NCBI RefSeq assembly: GCF_900589395.1
Contig: NZ_UUIS01000061.1
Location: forward strand, 1-64,000
Direction of reading: 5' to 3'
DNA length: 64,000 nt
Origin: Pseudomonas viridiflava
GTDB taxonomy: Bacteria > Pseudomonadota > Gammaproteobacteria > Pseudomonadales > Pseudomonadaceae
Shown here: piece by piece, positions 54,355 through 63,012 of the stretch
How the letters are laid out: the number at the start of each line of letters is the position of its first letter
How positions within the stretch are numbered: position 1 is the stretch's first letter
Notes under the pieces: generated by a model
Database searches by the model: none
What the model was told of the DNA's origin: nothing
What the model saw: only the letters and a program-made list of their open reading frames with translations
Translations under genes and position numbers: made by a program

Positions 54355-54951
54355 TCAGGTCTTGGCAGGGCGCGGCGGATGTTGCAGGCTGATATTGGCG
54401 TCGTACAGCACGTTGATCAGCTCGACGATCATGAGCGCTGTCAGGCCCCAGATCTTGTACTCGCCATAACGGTAGCTGGGCACGTACCAACTGCGCCCCT
54501 CATAGTCGATGCGATGGGTATGTTCGCGTACGTCCTGGCGGAAGAATTCCAGCGGGACGCTGAACACCGCCGCGATCTCGTCATCGTTGGGGCGGTACTC
54601 GACAAAGTCCGGGATGATGCCGACGTAGGGCGTGACCTTGATGCCGTAGCGCGACACCACCGGGCTCAACGGGCCAACCACTTCGACCAGCCCGGGCGGC
54701 AGGCCGATTTCCTCTTCGGCCTCGCGCAGGGCCGTGAACACCAGGTCGGGGTCTTCCGGGTCGCGCCGGCCACCCGGAAAAGCCACTTCGCCGCCATGGG
54801 TCGACAGCCCGCTGGCGCGCAGGGTCAGCACCAGCTCGGGCTTGTCGCTGCGGGTCACCGGCAGCAGGACAGCGGCCTCGGGAAAGCGCCGATCCGTCTC
54901 AAGGATCTCTGGCGTATGACGGCTTACACGACTCAGCAGCTCATCCAGCAT
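54355..54951 (-). CDS. CoA pyrophosphatase, NUDIX family (NudL-like)
   Basis: A 198-residue NUDIX hydrolase. The CoA-pyrophosphatase motif LVLTLRASGLSTHGGEVAF continues into FPGGRRDPEDPD, and the NUDIX helix is ALREAEEEIGLPPG. Members cleave CoA to 3',5'-ADP and phosphopantetheine. First gene of a three-gene leftward unit with the gamma-CA and DUF1289 genes. Confidence 0.92.
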   Translation of the reverse strand: MLDELLSRVSRHTPEILETDRRFPEAAVLLPVTRSDKPELVLTLRASGLSTHGGEVAFPGGRRDPEDPDLVFTALREAEEEIGLPPGLVEVVGPLSPVVSRYGIKVTPYVGIIPDFVEYRPNDDEIAAVFSVPLEFFRQDVREHTHRIDYEGRSWYVPSYRYGEYKIWGLTALMIVELINVLYDANISLQHPPRPAKT

Positions 54952-55110
54952 GGGAAATCTCGATCGGTTGGCTACCGCGCATCATGCACCAAAATCGCAG
55001 GCACGCCCAAGCCCTCGCGCAGCAACTTGATGAGGGCGGCACATGAAAACTTGCTGAGCGGCCACATGGCAGGCCAAGATAACGACCGCCCCCACGGATC
55101 GAAGCACGCC

Positions 55111-55653
55111 ATGAATTTCTGCAGTCATTGCGGCCAGGCGGTCACCCAGCGCATTCCCGACGGCGACAGCCGGCTGCGCTATGTGTGCGACCACTGCCAC
55201 ACCATTCATTATCAGAATCCCAACATCGTCGCCGGCTGCCTGGTGAGCGTGGGCGACAAGGTGCTGTTGTGCCGTCGCGCCATCGAGCCGCGCCATGGCT
55301 ACTGGACCTTGCCGGCCGGCTTCATGGAAAACGGCGAGACCATCGAGCAGGCGGCCCGTCGCGAAACCGTCGAGGAAGCCTGCGCCAGCCTGCAAGACCT
55401 GCACCTGTATGCCGTGATCGATGTGCCGCACATCAATCAGGTGCATGTGTTCTACCGGGCAGAGCTTGCCGGCAGTGCGTTTGCCGCCGGGATCGAGAGC
55501 CTGGAGGTGCAGGTGTTCGACGAAGCCGACATTCCCTGGCACGACCTGGCTTTCATGACAGTCAGGCGTACCCTAGAATGCTTCTTCGCCGACCGCCGTG
55601 AACAGCACTACCCTGTCCACACTCAGGTGCTGCCGGCCTCACGCCCCACTTGA
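55111..55653 (+). CDS. NUDIX hydrolase with N-terminal zinc ribbon
   Basis: A 180-residue protein. The zinc ribbon comes first (FCSHCGQAV with VCDHCHTIH, four Cys). A NUDIX domain follows, with GYWTLPAGFMENGETIEQAA and RRETVEEACA matching G-x5-E-x7-REuxEE. It resembles the ADP-ribose/NADH pyrophosphatase branch with zinc ribbons. Its substrate is not determined from sequence. Start at 55111; the in-frame extension to 54379 is antisense to the neighbouring genes. It is followed 47 bp later by the L,D-transpeptidase gene. Confidence 0.92.
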   Translation: MNFCSHCGQAVTQRIPDGDSRLRYVCDHCHTIHYQNPNIVAGCLVSVGDKVLLCRRAIEPRHGYWTLPAGFMENGETIEQAARRETVEEACASLQDLHLYAVIDVPHINQVHVFYRAELAGSAFAAGIESLEVQVFDEADIPWHDLAFMTVRRTLECFFADRREQHYPVHTQVLPASRPT

Positions 55654-55700
55654 TTGCCCTATGTCCGGCACGTCTTGCACGTGCCTTCAGGAAAACGTCC

Positions 55701-56264
55701 ATGCGTTGGTTGTTCGCCGTACTGTGCCTGTCGTTCGCATCCGCTTCCCAGGCGGCCTTTACCCAGACCATCGTGCCCAAGGGCAGCGAGCAGAAGATCG
55801 TCGGCGAGAAGGTGATCAACACCGTCAAACTGTCCGAACGCAAGATCGACAAGGTGCTGGTCATCAAGTCGGCGCGGCAGTTGCAGTTGATCAGCGACGG
55901 CGAGGCGCTCAAGACCTACCGGGTCTCGCTGGGCAAGAACCCCAACGGCACCAAGTTGCAGGAAGGCGACAAGCGCACACCTGAAGGCTTCTACTGGCTT
56001 GACTGGCGCAAGCCGAGCAGCCGCTACAACCTGTCAATGCACGTGTCCTACCCCAACGCCGCCGACAGCGAGCGGGCCAGACGCGAGGGCGTCAAGCCCG
56101 GCAGCATGATCATGATCCACGGCACGCCCATCGACGAAGAATACCCGGAGTGGTATTTCCACACGCTGGACTGGACAGAGGGCTGCATCGCGCTGAAGAA
56201 CAACGACATGCGCGAGATATGGGACCTGGTGAAAGACGGCACGATGATCGAGATCAGACCGTAG
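55701..56264 (+). CDS. L,D-transpeptidase, YkuD family, periplasmic
   Basis: A 187-residue exported protein. Signal peptide MRWLFAVLCLSFASASQA, then a YkuD domain with LVIKSARQLQLISDGEALKT, catalytic His in MIMIHGTPI and catalytic Cys in WTEGCIALKNNDMREIW. Such enzymes form 3-3 peptidoglycan cross-links or attach proteins to the wall. The start has AGGA eight bases upstream. The stop codon TAG is part of the first bases of a REP element. Confidence 0.93.
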   Translation: MRWLFAVLCLSFASASQAAFTQTIVPKGSEQKIVGEKVINTVKLSERKIDKVLVIKSARQLQLISDGEALKTYRVSLGKNPNGTKLQEGDKRTPEGFYWLDWRKPSSRYNLSMHVSYPNAADSERARREGVKPGSMIMIHGTPIDEEYPEWYFHTLDWTEGCIALKNNDMREIWDLVKDGTMIEIRP

Positions 56265-56385
56265 GAGCGCGCTCTGCCCGCGACCGAGTGCGCTAGCGCT
56301 CGTAAAATCTGCGAAACGCTACAAATTTACGACTGCTACGCAGCCGGTCGCGGTGGTCCGGCATCCCGGCAGAGCGCGCTCCTAC
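56261..56385. repeat. REP inverted pair, family A copy 3
   Basis: Left arm GTAGGAGCGCGCTCTGCCCGCGACC, right arm ending GCAGAGCGCGCTCCTAC. The right arm is interrupted by an extra stretch (GTGGTCCGGCATCC) relative to copies 1, 2 and 4. The TAG of the L,D-transpeptidase is the TAG of the REP left end. It separates two convergent genes. Confidence 0.85.
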
Positions 56386-56414
56386 GGCAGTCTTGAGCTT
56401 ACTGTGTAGCAGCG

Positions 56415-56726
56415 TCAGAAATCTTCCAGCCGCCACACGTCATAGGCCGGTGTTTCGTAGGGGTGGCTGAGTTTGAGTGCCGCCACCGCTGCACGAATGT
56501 GCTCGTCGGCGACGACCAGTTCGACCTTCCACTCCTCGACTTGCTCGACCACCCCGCCCTGCCCGATGAACGGCTGGCTGCCGTCCAGCGGGCGGAACTG
56601 GCCCTGGCCCAGGACCTGCCAGGCACAGTGGTCGTAGTCGCCGATTTGCCCGGCGCCGGCGGCAAACAGCGCGCTCTTCACCGGTTCCAGATGACTGGCC
56701 GGGACGAAGAACGCGAGTTTGTACAT
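56415..56726 (-). CDS. YqfO/NIF3-insert-like small protein
   Basis: A 103-residue protein beginning MYKLAFFVPASHLEPVKSAL, with GAGQIGDYDHCAWQVLGQGQ and SHPYETPAYDVW. This is the free-standing form of the CutA-like domain inserted in NIF3/YqfO proteins. Function unknown, possibly metal or small-molecule sensing. It ends a leftward unit just downstream of purL, starting 4 bp after the purL stop. Confidence 0.85.
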   Translation of the reverse strand: MYKLAFFVPASHLEPVKSALFAAGAGQIGDYDHCAWQVLGQGQFRPLDGSQPFIGQGGVVEQVEEWKVELVVADEHIRAAVAALKLSHPYETPAYDVWRLEDF

Positions 56727-56730
56727 CGAC

Positions 56731-59700
56731 TCAGTTCACCCAGGCGCGCGCATTGCGGAACATGCGCATCCAGGCCGCGTCCTCGCTCCAGTCATCCGGA
56801 CGCCAGGAGTTCTGCACGGCACGGAAGACCCGCTCAGGGTGCGGCATCATGATGGTCACGCGACCGTCACGGGTGGTCAGGCCACCGATACCGCGTGGCG
56901 AACCGTTCGGGTTGGCCGGGTAGGCTTCGGTCACCTTGCCATGGTTGTCGACGTAGCGCAGGGCCACAGTGCCGGAAGCGTCGGTCAGCGCCAGGGCGTC
57001 GCTGCTGGCGAACTCGGCATGACCTTCGCCGTGGGCGATGGCGATCGGCATGCGCGAACCGGCCATGCCTTGCAGGAAGATCGACGGCGACTCCTGGACC
57101 TGTACCAGGGCCACGCGTGCTTCGAACTGCTCGGAGCGGTTACGCACGAAGTGCGGCCACAACTCGCTGCCCGGGATCAGCTCGTGCAGGTTGGAGAGCA
57201 TCTGGCAACCGTTGCACACACCCAGCGTGAAGCTGTCGGCGCGTTCGAAGAAGCCCTGGAAGGCATCACGGGCACGGGTGTTGAACAGGGCTGACTTGGC
57301 CCAGCCTTCACCGGCACCGAGCACGTCGCCGTAGGAGAAACCACCGCAGGCAACCAGGCCCTTGAATTCATTGAGATCGACGCGGCCGGCGAGGATATCG
57401 CTCATGTGCACGTCAATGGCGTTGAAACCGGCGCGGTCGAAAGCAGCAGCCATCTCGACCTGGCCGTTGACGCCCTGCTCGCGCAGTACGGCAACGCTGG
57501 GGCGCACGCCTTTCTTGATGTAGGGCGCGGCGATGTCGTCGTTGACGTCGAAGCCCAGCTTGACGTTCAGGCCCGGGTTGTCTTCCTCGAGCAACAGGTC
57601 GAATTCCTGGTCGGCGCACTCGGGGTTGTCGCGCAGGCGCTGGATCTGGTAGCTGGTCTTGGCCCACTCGCGGTGCAACTGGTGACGCTGGCCGCTGAAC
57701 ACGGTGGCGCCGCCGTAGCTGATCGAGACTTCGTCGTTGTTGAGCGGCTTGCCGATGACCGCCACGCAGTCCGACAGGCCGGCGGCGCTGAACTGGGCCA
57801 GCACGCTGGCGGTGGCGTCCTGGCGCACCTGAACGACCGCACCCAGCTCTTCGTTGAAGAGGATGGCCGACAGCTCGGAGGCGTTTTCAGCCAGGCCGTC
57901 GAGGCACAGTTGCAGGCCGCAATGACCGGCAAAGGCCATTTCCAGCACAGTGGCCATCAGGCCGCCGTCGGAACGGTCGTGGTAGGCCAGCAGATGGCCG
58001 TCGGCGTTCAGGCCCTGGATAACGGCGAAGAAGGCCTTGAGGTCTTCGGCATCGTCCACGTCCGGCACGCTGCGGCCCAGCAGGCCATGCACCTGGGCAA
58101 GGATCGAGCCGCCCATGCGGTCCTGGCCACGGCCCAGGTCGATCAGGATCAGGTCGGTTTCGCCCTTGTCCATGCGCAGTTGCGGGGTCAGGGTCTGGCG
58201 GATGTCGGCGACCGGGGCGAAACCGGTCACGATCAGCGACATCGGCGAGGTCACGCTCTTCTCGGTGCCTTCGTCGCTCCAGCGGGTCTTCATGGACATC
58301 GAGTCCTTGCCGACCGGAATGGTGATGCCCAGCTCAGGGCACAGCTCCATGCCTACGGCCTTGACCGCGTCGTACAGGCGGGCGTCTTCACCGGGGTGGC
58401 CGGCGGCCGACATCCAGTTGGCCGACAGCTTGATATCGCTGATGCGATCGATGCGCGAGGCCGCGATATTGGTCAGCGTTTCGCCGACGGCCATGCGTGC
58501 CGAGGCAGCTGCATTGAGCAGCGCCAGCGGGGTGCGCTCACCCATGGCCATGGCTTCGCCGGTGTTGACGTCGAAACTGGTGGCGGTCACGGCGCAGTCG
58601 GCCACCGGCACCTGCCAGGGGCCGACCATCTGGTCGCGAGCCACCAGGCCGGTGATGCTGCGGTCACCGATGGTGATCAGGAAGCTCTTGCTGGCCACAG
58701 CCGGGTGATGCAGCACGCGCTGCACGCTGCCGGCCAGGTCCAGCACGCTCGGGTCGAAGTCATCGCCCTGCTCGGCTTCACGCTGCACCGAACGGTGCAT
58801 GCGCGGCGCCTTGCCCAGCAGCACTTCGAGCGGCATGTCGACCGGGCTGTTGCCGAAGTGGCTGTCGGTCACGGTCAGGTTCGGCTCTTCAGTGGCCTCA
58901 CCGACGACGGCAAACGGGCAACGCTCGCGCTCGCAGATGGCTTCGAAGCGCTCGAAGTCTTCGGCGCTGACCGCCAGCACGTAGCGCTCTTGCGATTCGT
59001 TGCTCCAGATTTCCAGCGGGGCCATGCCCGGCTCGTCGTTGGGCACGTTGCGCAGTTCGAAGCGGCCGCCACGGCCGCCGTCGTTGACCAGCTCCGGGAA
59101 GGCGTTGGACAGGCCACCGGCGCCGACATCGTGAATGAAGGCGATCGGGTTCTTGTCACCCAGTTGCCAGCAACGGTCGATGACTTCCTGGCAGCGACGC
59201 TCCATTTCCGGGTTTTCGCGCTGTACCGAGGCAAAGTCCAGGTCGGCCGAGCTGGTGCCGGTGGCCATCGACGAGGCAGCGCCGCCGCCCAGGCCGATCA
59301 GCATGGCCGGGCCGCCCAGCACGATCAGCTTGGCGCCCACGGTGATTTCACCCTTCTGGACGTGCTCGGCACGGATGTTACCCATACCGCCGGCCAGCAT
59401 GATCGGCTTGTGGTAGCCACGCACTTCGTCGCCGTGCGGGGTGCTGATCGACTGTTCGAAGGTACGGAAGTAGCCAGTCAGGGCCGGGCGACCGAATTCG
59501 TTGTTGAACGCAGCGCCGCCCAGCGGCCCTTCGATCATGATGTCCAGCGCGGTGACGATGCGCTCGGGCTTGCCGTACGGCTTCTCCCAGGGCTGCACGA
59601 AACCGGGAATCTGCAGGTTGGAGACGGTAAAGCCGGTCAGGCCGGCCTTGGGCTTGGCACCGCGACCGGTGGCACCCTCGTCGCGGATCTCGCCGCCGGA

Positions 59701-60627
59701 GCCGGTGGAGGCCCCCGGGAACGGCGCGATGGCGGTCGGGTGGTTGTGGGTCTCGACCTTCATCAGGATGTGCACCGGCTCCTTGACCGCGCCGTACTGG
59801 CGGGTCTCGGCATTCGGGAAGAAGCGCCCGGCCACGTGGCCGACGATCACCGAGGCGTTGTCCTTGTAGGCCGACAGCACGCCTTCGCTGTGCATCACGT
59901 AGGTGTTCTTGATCATGCCGAACAGGCTTTTTTCCTGTTCCTGGCCGTCGATGTCCCAGCTGGCGTTGAAGATCTTGTGCCGGCAGTGCTCGGAGTTGGC
60001 CTGGGCGAACATCATCAGCTCGATGTCGTTCGGGTTACGCTTCAGGCCGGTAAAGCTGGTGACCAGATAGTCGATCTCGTCTTCGGCCAGGGCCAGGCCC
60101 AGCTCGACGTTGGCCTTCTCCAGCGAGGCACGGCCACCGCCGAGGATATCGACCGAGGTCATTTCGCGCGGCTGGGCATGGCTGAACAGGGCCGAGGCCT
60201 GGTCCAGGGAGGTCAGCACCCGCTGGGTCATGCGGTCGTGCAGCACAGCGGCGACGGCTTGCGCCTCGGCATCGCTGAACTGGCCCTCTACATAAAAGGC
60301 AATGCCGCGCTCCAGGCGCTGGACCTTGTCCAGGCCGCAGTTGCGGGCAATGTCGCTGGCCTTGCTCGACCAGGGCGAAATCGTGCCGAAACGCGGCACG
60401 ATCAGGAACAGGCGACCATCGGGCTCCTGAACCGGCACGCTCGGGCCGTACTTCAGCAGACGCTCGAGCACCTGATGTTCCTGGTCGCTCAACGCGCCGT
60501 CGACTTCAGCGAAGTGAGCGAATTCGGCGTACAGGCCACTGACAGCTGAAACTTTTTGTTTCAGTTGTTCCAGCAATTTGCTGTGGCGGAAAGCAGAAAG
60601 GGCAGGAGCACCACGCAGGATCAACAT
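56731..60627 (-). CDS. purL: Phosphoribosylformylglycinamidine synthase, large type
   Basis: A 1298-residue enzyme that makes FGAM from FGAR, glutamine and ATP in purine synthesis. N-terminal PurS-like domain, linker, two AIR-synthase-like halves (HNHPTAIAPFPGASTGSGGE; DGGLMATVLEMAFAGH), and a C-terminal glutaminase with Cys in GVCNGCQML and the His/Glu region HGEGH. The start MLILRGAPALSAFR at 60627 is the conserved one. It diverges from mltF across 215 bp; on the minus strand a TAGAAT hexamer at 60672-60677 could be its -10 box. Confidence 0.98.
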   Translation of the reverse strand: MLILRGAPALSAFRHSKLLEQLKQKVSAVSGLYAEFAHFAEVDGALSDQEHQVLERLLKYGPSVPVQEPDGRLFLIVPRFGTISPWSSKASDIARNCGLDKVQRLERGIAFYVEGQFSDAEAQAVAAVLHDRMTQRVLTSLDQASALFSHAQPREMTSVDILGGGRASLEKANVELGLALAEDEIDYLVTSFTGLKRNPNDIELMMFAQANSEHCRHKIFNASWDIDGQEQEKSLFGMIKNTYVMHSEGVLSAYKDNASVIVGHVAGRFFPNAETRQYGAVKEPVHILMKVETHNHPTAIAPFPGASTGSGGEIRDEGATGRGAKPKAGLTGFTVSNLQIPGFVQPWEKPYGKPERIVTALDIMIEGPLGGAAFNNEFGRPALTGYFRTFEQSISTPHGDEVRGYHKPIMLAGGMGNIRAEHVQKGEITVGAKLIVLGGPAMLIGLGGGAASSMATGTSSADLDFASVQRENPEMERRCQEVIDRCWQLGDKNPIAFIHDVGAGGLSNAFPELVNDGGRGGRFELRNVPNDEPGMAPLEIWSNESQERYVLAVSAEDFERFEAICERERCPFAVVGEATEEPNLTVTDSHFGNSPVDMPLEVLLGKAPRMHRSVQREAEQGDDFDPSVLDLAGSVQRVLHHPAVASKSFLITIGDRSITGLVARDQMVGPWQVPVADCAVTATSFDVNTGEAMAMGERTPLALLNAAASARMAVGETLTNIAASRIDRISDIKLSANWMSAAGHPGEDARLYDAVKAVGMELCPELGITIPVGKDSMSMKTRWSDEGTEKSVTSPMSLIVTGFAPVADIRQTLTPQLRMDKGETDLILIDLGRGQDRMGGSILAQVHGLLGRSVPDVDDAEDLKAFFAVIQGLNADGHLLAYHDRSDGGLMATVLEMAFAGHCGLQLCLDGLAENASELSAILFNEELGAVVQVRQDATASVLAQFSAAGLSDCVAVIGKPLNNDEVSISYGGATVFSGQRHQLHREWAKTSYQIQRLRDNPECADQEFDLLLEEDNPGLNVKLGFDVNDDIAAPYIKKGVRPSVAVLREQGVNGQVEMAAAFDRAGFNAIDVHMSDILAGRVDLNEFKGLVACGGFSYGDVLGAGEGWAKSALFNTRARDAFQGFFERADSFTLGVCNGCQMLSNLHELIPGSELWPHFVRNRSEQFEARVALVQVQESPSIFLQGMAGSRMPIAIAHGEGHAEFASSDALALTDASGTVALRYVDNHGKVTEAYPANPNGSPRGIGGLTTRDGRVTIMMPHPERVFRAVQNSWRPDDWSEDAAWMRMFRNARAWVN

Positions 60628-60842
60628 CGTCGGGACAGCCTCGGGAAGGGGGGTGTACTTTGAGGCCACGCATTCTAGCCTAAAGCAGTCCTTCTGGCAC
60701 CCAAAACGGCTGCACGGCATGCGCCGCCGTGTCGCACTGCGCTCTTTATGGATCGGCAAAGCCAAAACGGCCGGTTTTCTTATCAGACGCAGGCTTTGCT
60801 GTCGATATATGGCGCTCAGGGCCGTTTGCGTATACTGCACCG

Positions 60843-62333
60843 ATGTTCTCCCAACCCGATTTCCGTATTCGTTGCGTCAGATGGCTCATCGCAACCGGAC
60901 TCTTCCTGCTGCTCGGCGCCTGTGTGGATAAACCCAACACACTGGAGCGAGTCAAGGAGGACGGCGTGCTGCGCGTGGTCACCCGCAACAGCCCGGCCAC
61001 TTACTTCCAGGACCGCAACGGTGAAACCGGCTTCGAGTACGAGCTGGTCAAGCGGTTTGCCGAAGACCTGGGCGTAGAGCTCAAGATCGAAACCGCCGAC
61101 AACCTCGATGAATTGTTCGACCGCCTGCAGCAACCCGGTGGCCCGGTGCTGGGCGCTGCCGGCCTGATCGAAACGCAAAGACGCAGCCAGCAGGCACGCT
61201 TTTCCCATCCTTACCTCGAAGTCACCCCGCAGGTGGTGTACCGCAATGGGCAGTCGCGCCCCACCGAGGCCGCCGATCTGGTCGGCAAGCGCATCATCGT
61301 GCTCAAGGGCAGCAGCCATGCCGAACAACTGGCCACCCTCAAGGCGCAGTACCCGGCGCTGGAATACGAAGAATCCGACGCGGTCGAGGTGGTCGACCTG
61401 CTGCGCATGGTCGACGAAGGCCAGATTGACCTGACCCTGGTGGACTCCAACGAACTGGCGATGAACCAGGTGTACTTTTCCAACGTGCGGGTTGCCTTCG
61501 ACCTGGGCGAGACCCGCCAGCAGCGCTGGGCCGTGGCCTCCGGCGAAGACAACAGCCTGCTCAACGAGATCAATGCCTTCCTGGCCAAGGTCGAGAAGAA
61601 CGAGACCCTGCAACGTCTCAAGGACCGCTATTACGGCCATGTCGACGTCCTGGGCTATGTCGGCGCCTACACCTTTGCCCAGCACTTGCAGGAACGCCTG
61701 CCCAAGTACGAAAAATTCTTCCAGACCTCCTCGAAGAAAGAGCAGGTCGACTGGCGCCTGCTGGCAGCCATCGGCTATCAGGAATCGATGTGGCAGCCCA
61801 CGGTCACCTCCAAGACCGGCGTGCGCGGGCTGATGATGCTGACCCAGAATACCGCCCAGGCCATGGGCGTGACCAATCGCCTCGATGCGCGGCAAAGCAT
61901 CCAGGGCGGTGCCAAGTACTTCGCCTACGTCAAAGAGCAGCTCGACAAGGACATCCAGGAGCCGGACCGCACCTGGCTGGCGCTGGCGGCCTACAACGTT
62001 GGCAGCGGCCATCTTGAAGATGCACGCAAACTGGCGGTGAACGAAGGGCTGAACCCCAACAAGTGGCTGGACGTGAAGAAAATGCTGCCGCGCCTGTCGC
62101 AGAAGAAGTGGTACAGCAAGACCCGCTACGGCTATGCCCGTGGCGGGGAACCGGTGCATTTCGTCGCCAACATCCGCCGCTATTACGACATCCTGACCTG
62201 GGTGACCCAACCCCAGCTGGAAGGCAGCCAGGTTGCCGAAGGCAAGTTGCATGTGCCCGGCGTCGACAAGACCGCGCCGGCCGGGGCCCAGCCGCCGGCG
62301 CCTGCCACGCCTGCCACACCTGCCACGCCTTGA
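60843..62333 (+). CDS. mltF: Membrane-bound lytic murein transglycosylase F
   Basis: A 496-residue lipoprotein, with signal CVRWLIATGLFLLLGAC and lipobox LGAC. An N-terminal SBP_bac_3 regulatory domain (about residues 40-265, with VKEDGVLRVVTRNSPATYFQ) is followed by an SLT catalytic domain with the Glu in AIGYQESMWQP, then GVRGLMMLTQNTA and WLALAAYNVGSGH. It ends in a Pro/Ala/Thr repeat tail. It cleaves glycan strands in the outer-membrane-facing periplasm. The start ATG has no clear ribosome site and lies only nine bases after a TATACT box (60829-60834). Confidence 0.95.
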   Translation: MFSQPDFRIRCVRWLIATGLFLLLGACVDKPNTLERVKEDGVLRVVTRNSPATYFQDRNGETGFEYELVKRFAEDLGVELKIETADNLDELFDRLQQPGGPVLGAAGLIETQRRSQQARFSHPYLEVTPQVVYRNGQSRPTEAADLVGKRIIVLKGSSHAEQLATLKAQYPALEYEESDAVEVVDLLRMVDEGQIDLTLVDSNELAMNQVYFSNVRVAFDLGETRQQRWAVASGEDNSLLNEINAFLAKVEKNETLQRLKDRYYGHVDVLGYVGAYTFAQHLQERLPKYEKFFQTSSKKEQVDWRLLAAIGYQESMWQPTVTSKTGVRGLMMLTQNTAQAMGVTNRLDARQSIQGGAKYFAYVKEQLDKDIQEPDRTWLALAAYNVGSGHLEDARKLAVNEGLNPNKWLDVKKMLPRLSQKKWYSKTRYGYARGGEPVHFVANIRRYYDILTWVTQPQLEGSQVAEGKLHVPGVDKTAPAGAQPPAPATPATPATP

Positions 62334-62359
62334 TGATCGCGCAGCAAACATGGGCCACG

Positions 62360-62510
62360 GTAGGAGCGCGCTTGCCCGCGACCGAGTGCGCAGCGCTCGC
62401 AAAATTTGCCAGACGCCACAAATGCTGAGCTGTGGACGCCTCTAAAAACTATGAAACGCTGAAAATTTACGACTGCTAACGCACTCGGTCGCGGGCAAGC
62501 GCGCTCCTAC
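62360..62510. repeat. REP inverted pair, family A copy 4
   Basis: Left arm GTAGGAGCGCGCTTGCCCGC, right arm GCGGGCAAGCGCGCTCCTAC, with the ACTCGGTCGC and GCAGCGCTCGC sub-motifs of this family inside. It fills the gap between the convergent mltF and tadA genes. Confidence 0.87.
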
Positions 62511-62523
62511 AGAGGTAATGTTC

Positions 62524-63012
62524 TCAGGTTTTTTGCAGTGCCCGGCGCTTGCGGAAGAACTCGCTGAGCACGCTACCGCATTCCTCGCCCAGTACCCCGC
62601 CTTCAAACAGCACCCGATGATTGAGAAAGCCCTGGGTGAAGAACTGCCCCTGGCTCTGTACCACGCCGGCCTTGGGCTCCAACGCGCCATACACCACCCG
62701 GCCGATGCGTGAATGCACGATCAGGCCCGCGCACATGCTGCACGGCTCCAGAGTCACGTACAGGGTGCTGCCCGGCAGTCGGTAATTGCTCAAGGCCCGC
62801 GCCGCATCGCGAATCGCTACCATTTCGGCGTGGGCACTGGGGTCATGGCCGCTGATCGGGCAGTTATAACCACGCCCCACCACCTGTCCGTCCACGACCA
62901 CGATGGCGCCCACCGGCACCTCACCCAGCGCCGCCCCTTGCGCGGCCAGGGCCAGCGCCTCGCGCATGAAATCCTGGTCGCGGCTGCGGTCGATAATCAC
63001 GGGCTGGCGCAT
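62524..63012 (-). CDS. tadA: tRNA adenosine(34) deaminase
   Basis: A 162-residue zinc deaminase converting A34 to inosine in tRNA-Arg(ACG). The zinc site is HAE in SAHAEMVAIRDAAR with PCxxC in LEPCSMCAGLI. The start at 63012 overlaps the multicopper-oxidase stop (TAATG), so it is coupled to that gene. The length is typical. Confidence 0.96.
   Translation of the reverse strand: MRQPVIIDRSRDQDFMREALALAAQGAALGEVPVGAIVVVDGQVVGRGYNCPISGHDPSAHAEMVAIRDAARALSNYRLPGSTLYVTLEPCSMCAGLIVHSRIGRVVYGALEPKAGVVQSQGQFFTQGFLNHRVLFEGGVLGEECGSVLSEFFRKRRALQKT

Noticed and set aside
53078..54469. Long plus-strand frame starting in the BIME array
   Set aside because: It runs through the repeats and then antisense to DUF1289 and gamma-CA; the repeated peptide is translated REP sequence.
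57406..60549. 1047-codon open frame on the plus strand
   Set aside because: It is exactly antisense to purL. Its composition (His/Gly/Val-rich, no motifs) is that of a GC-rich shadow frame.
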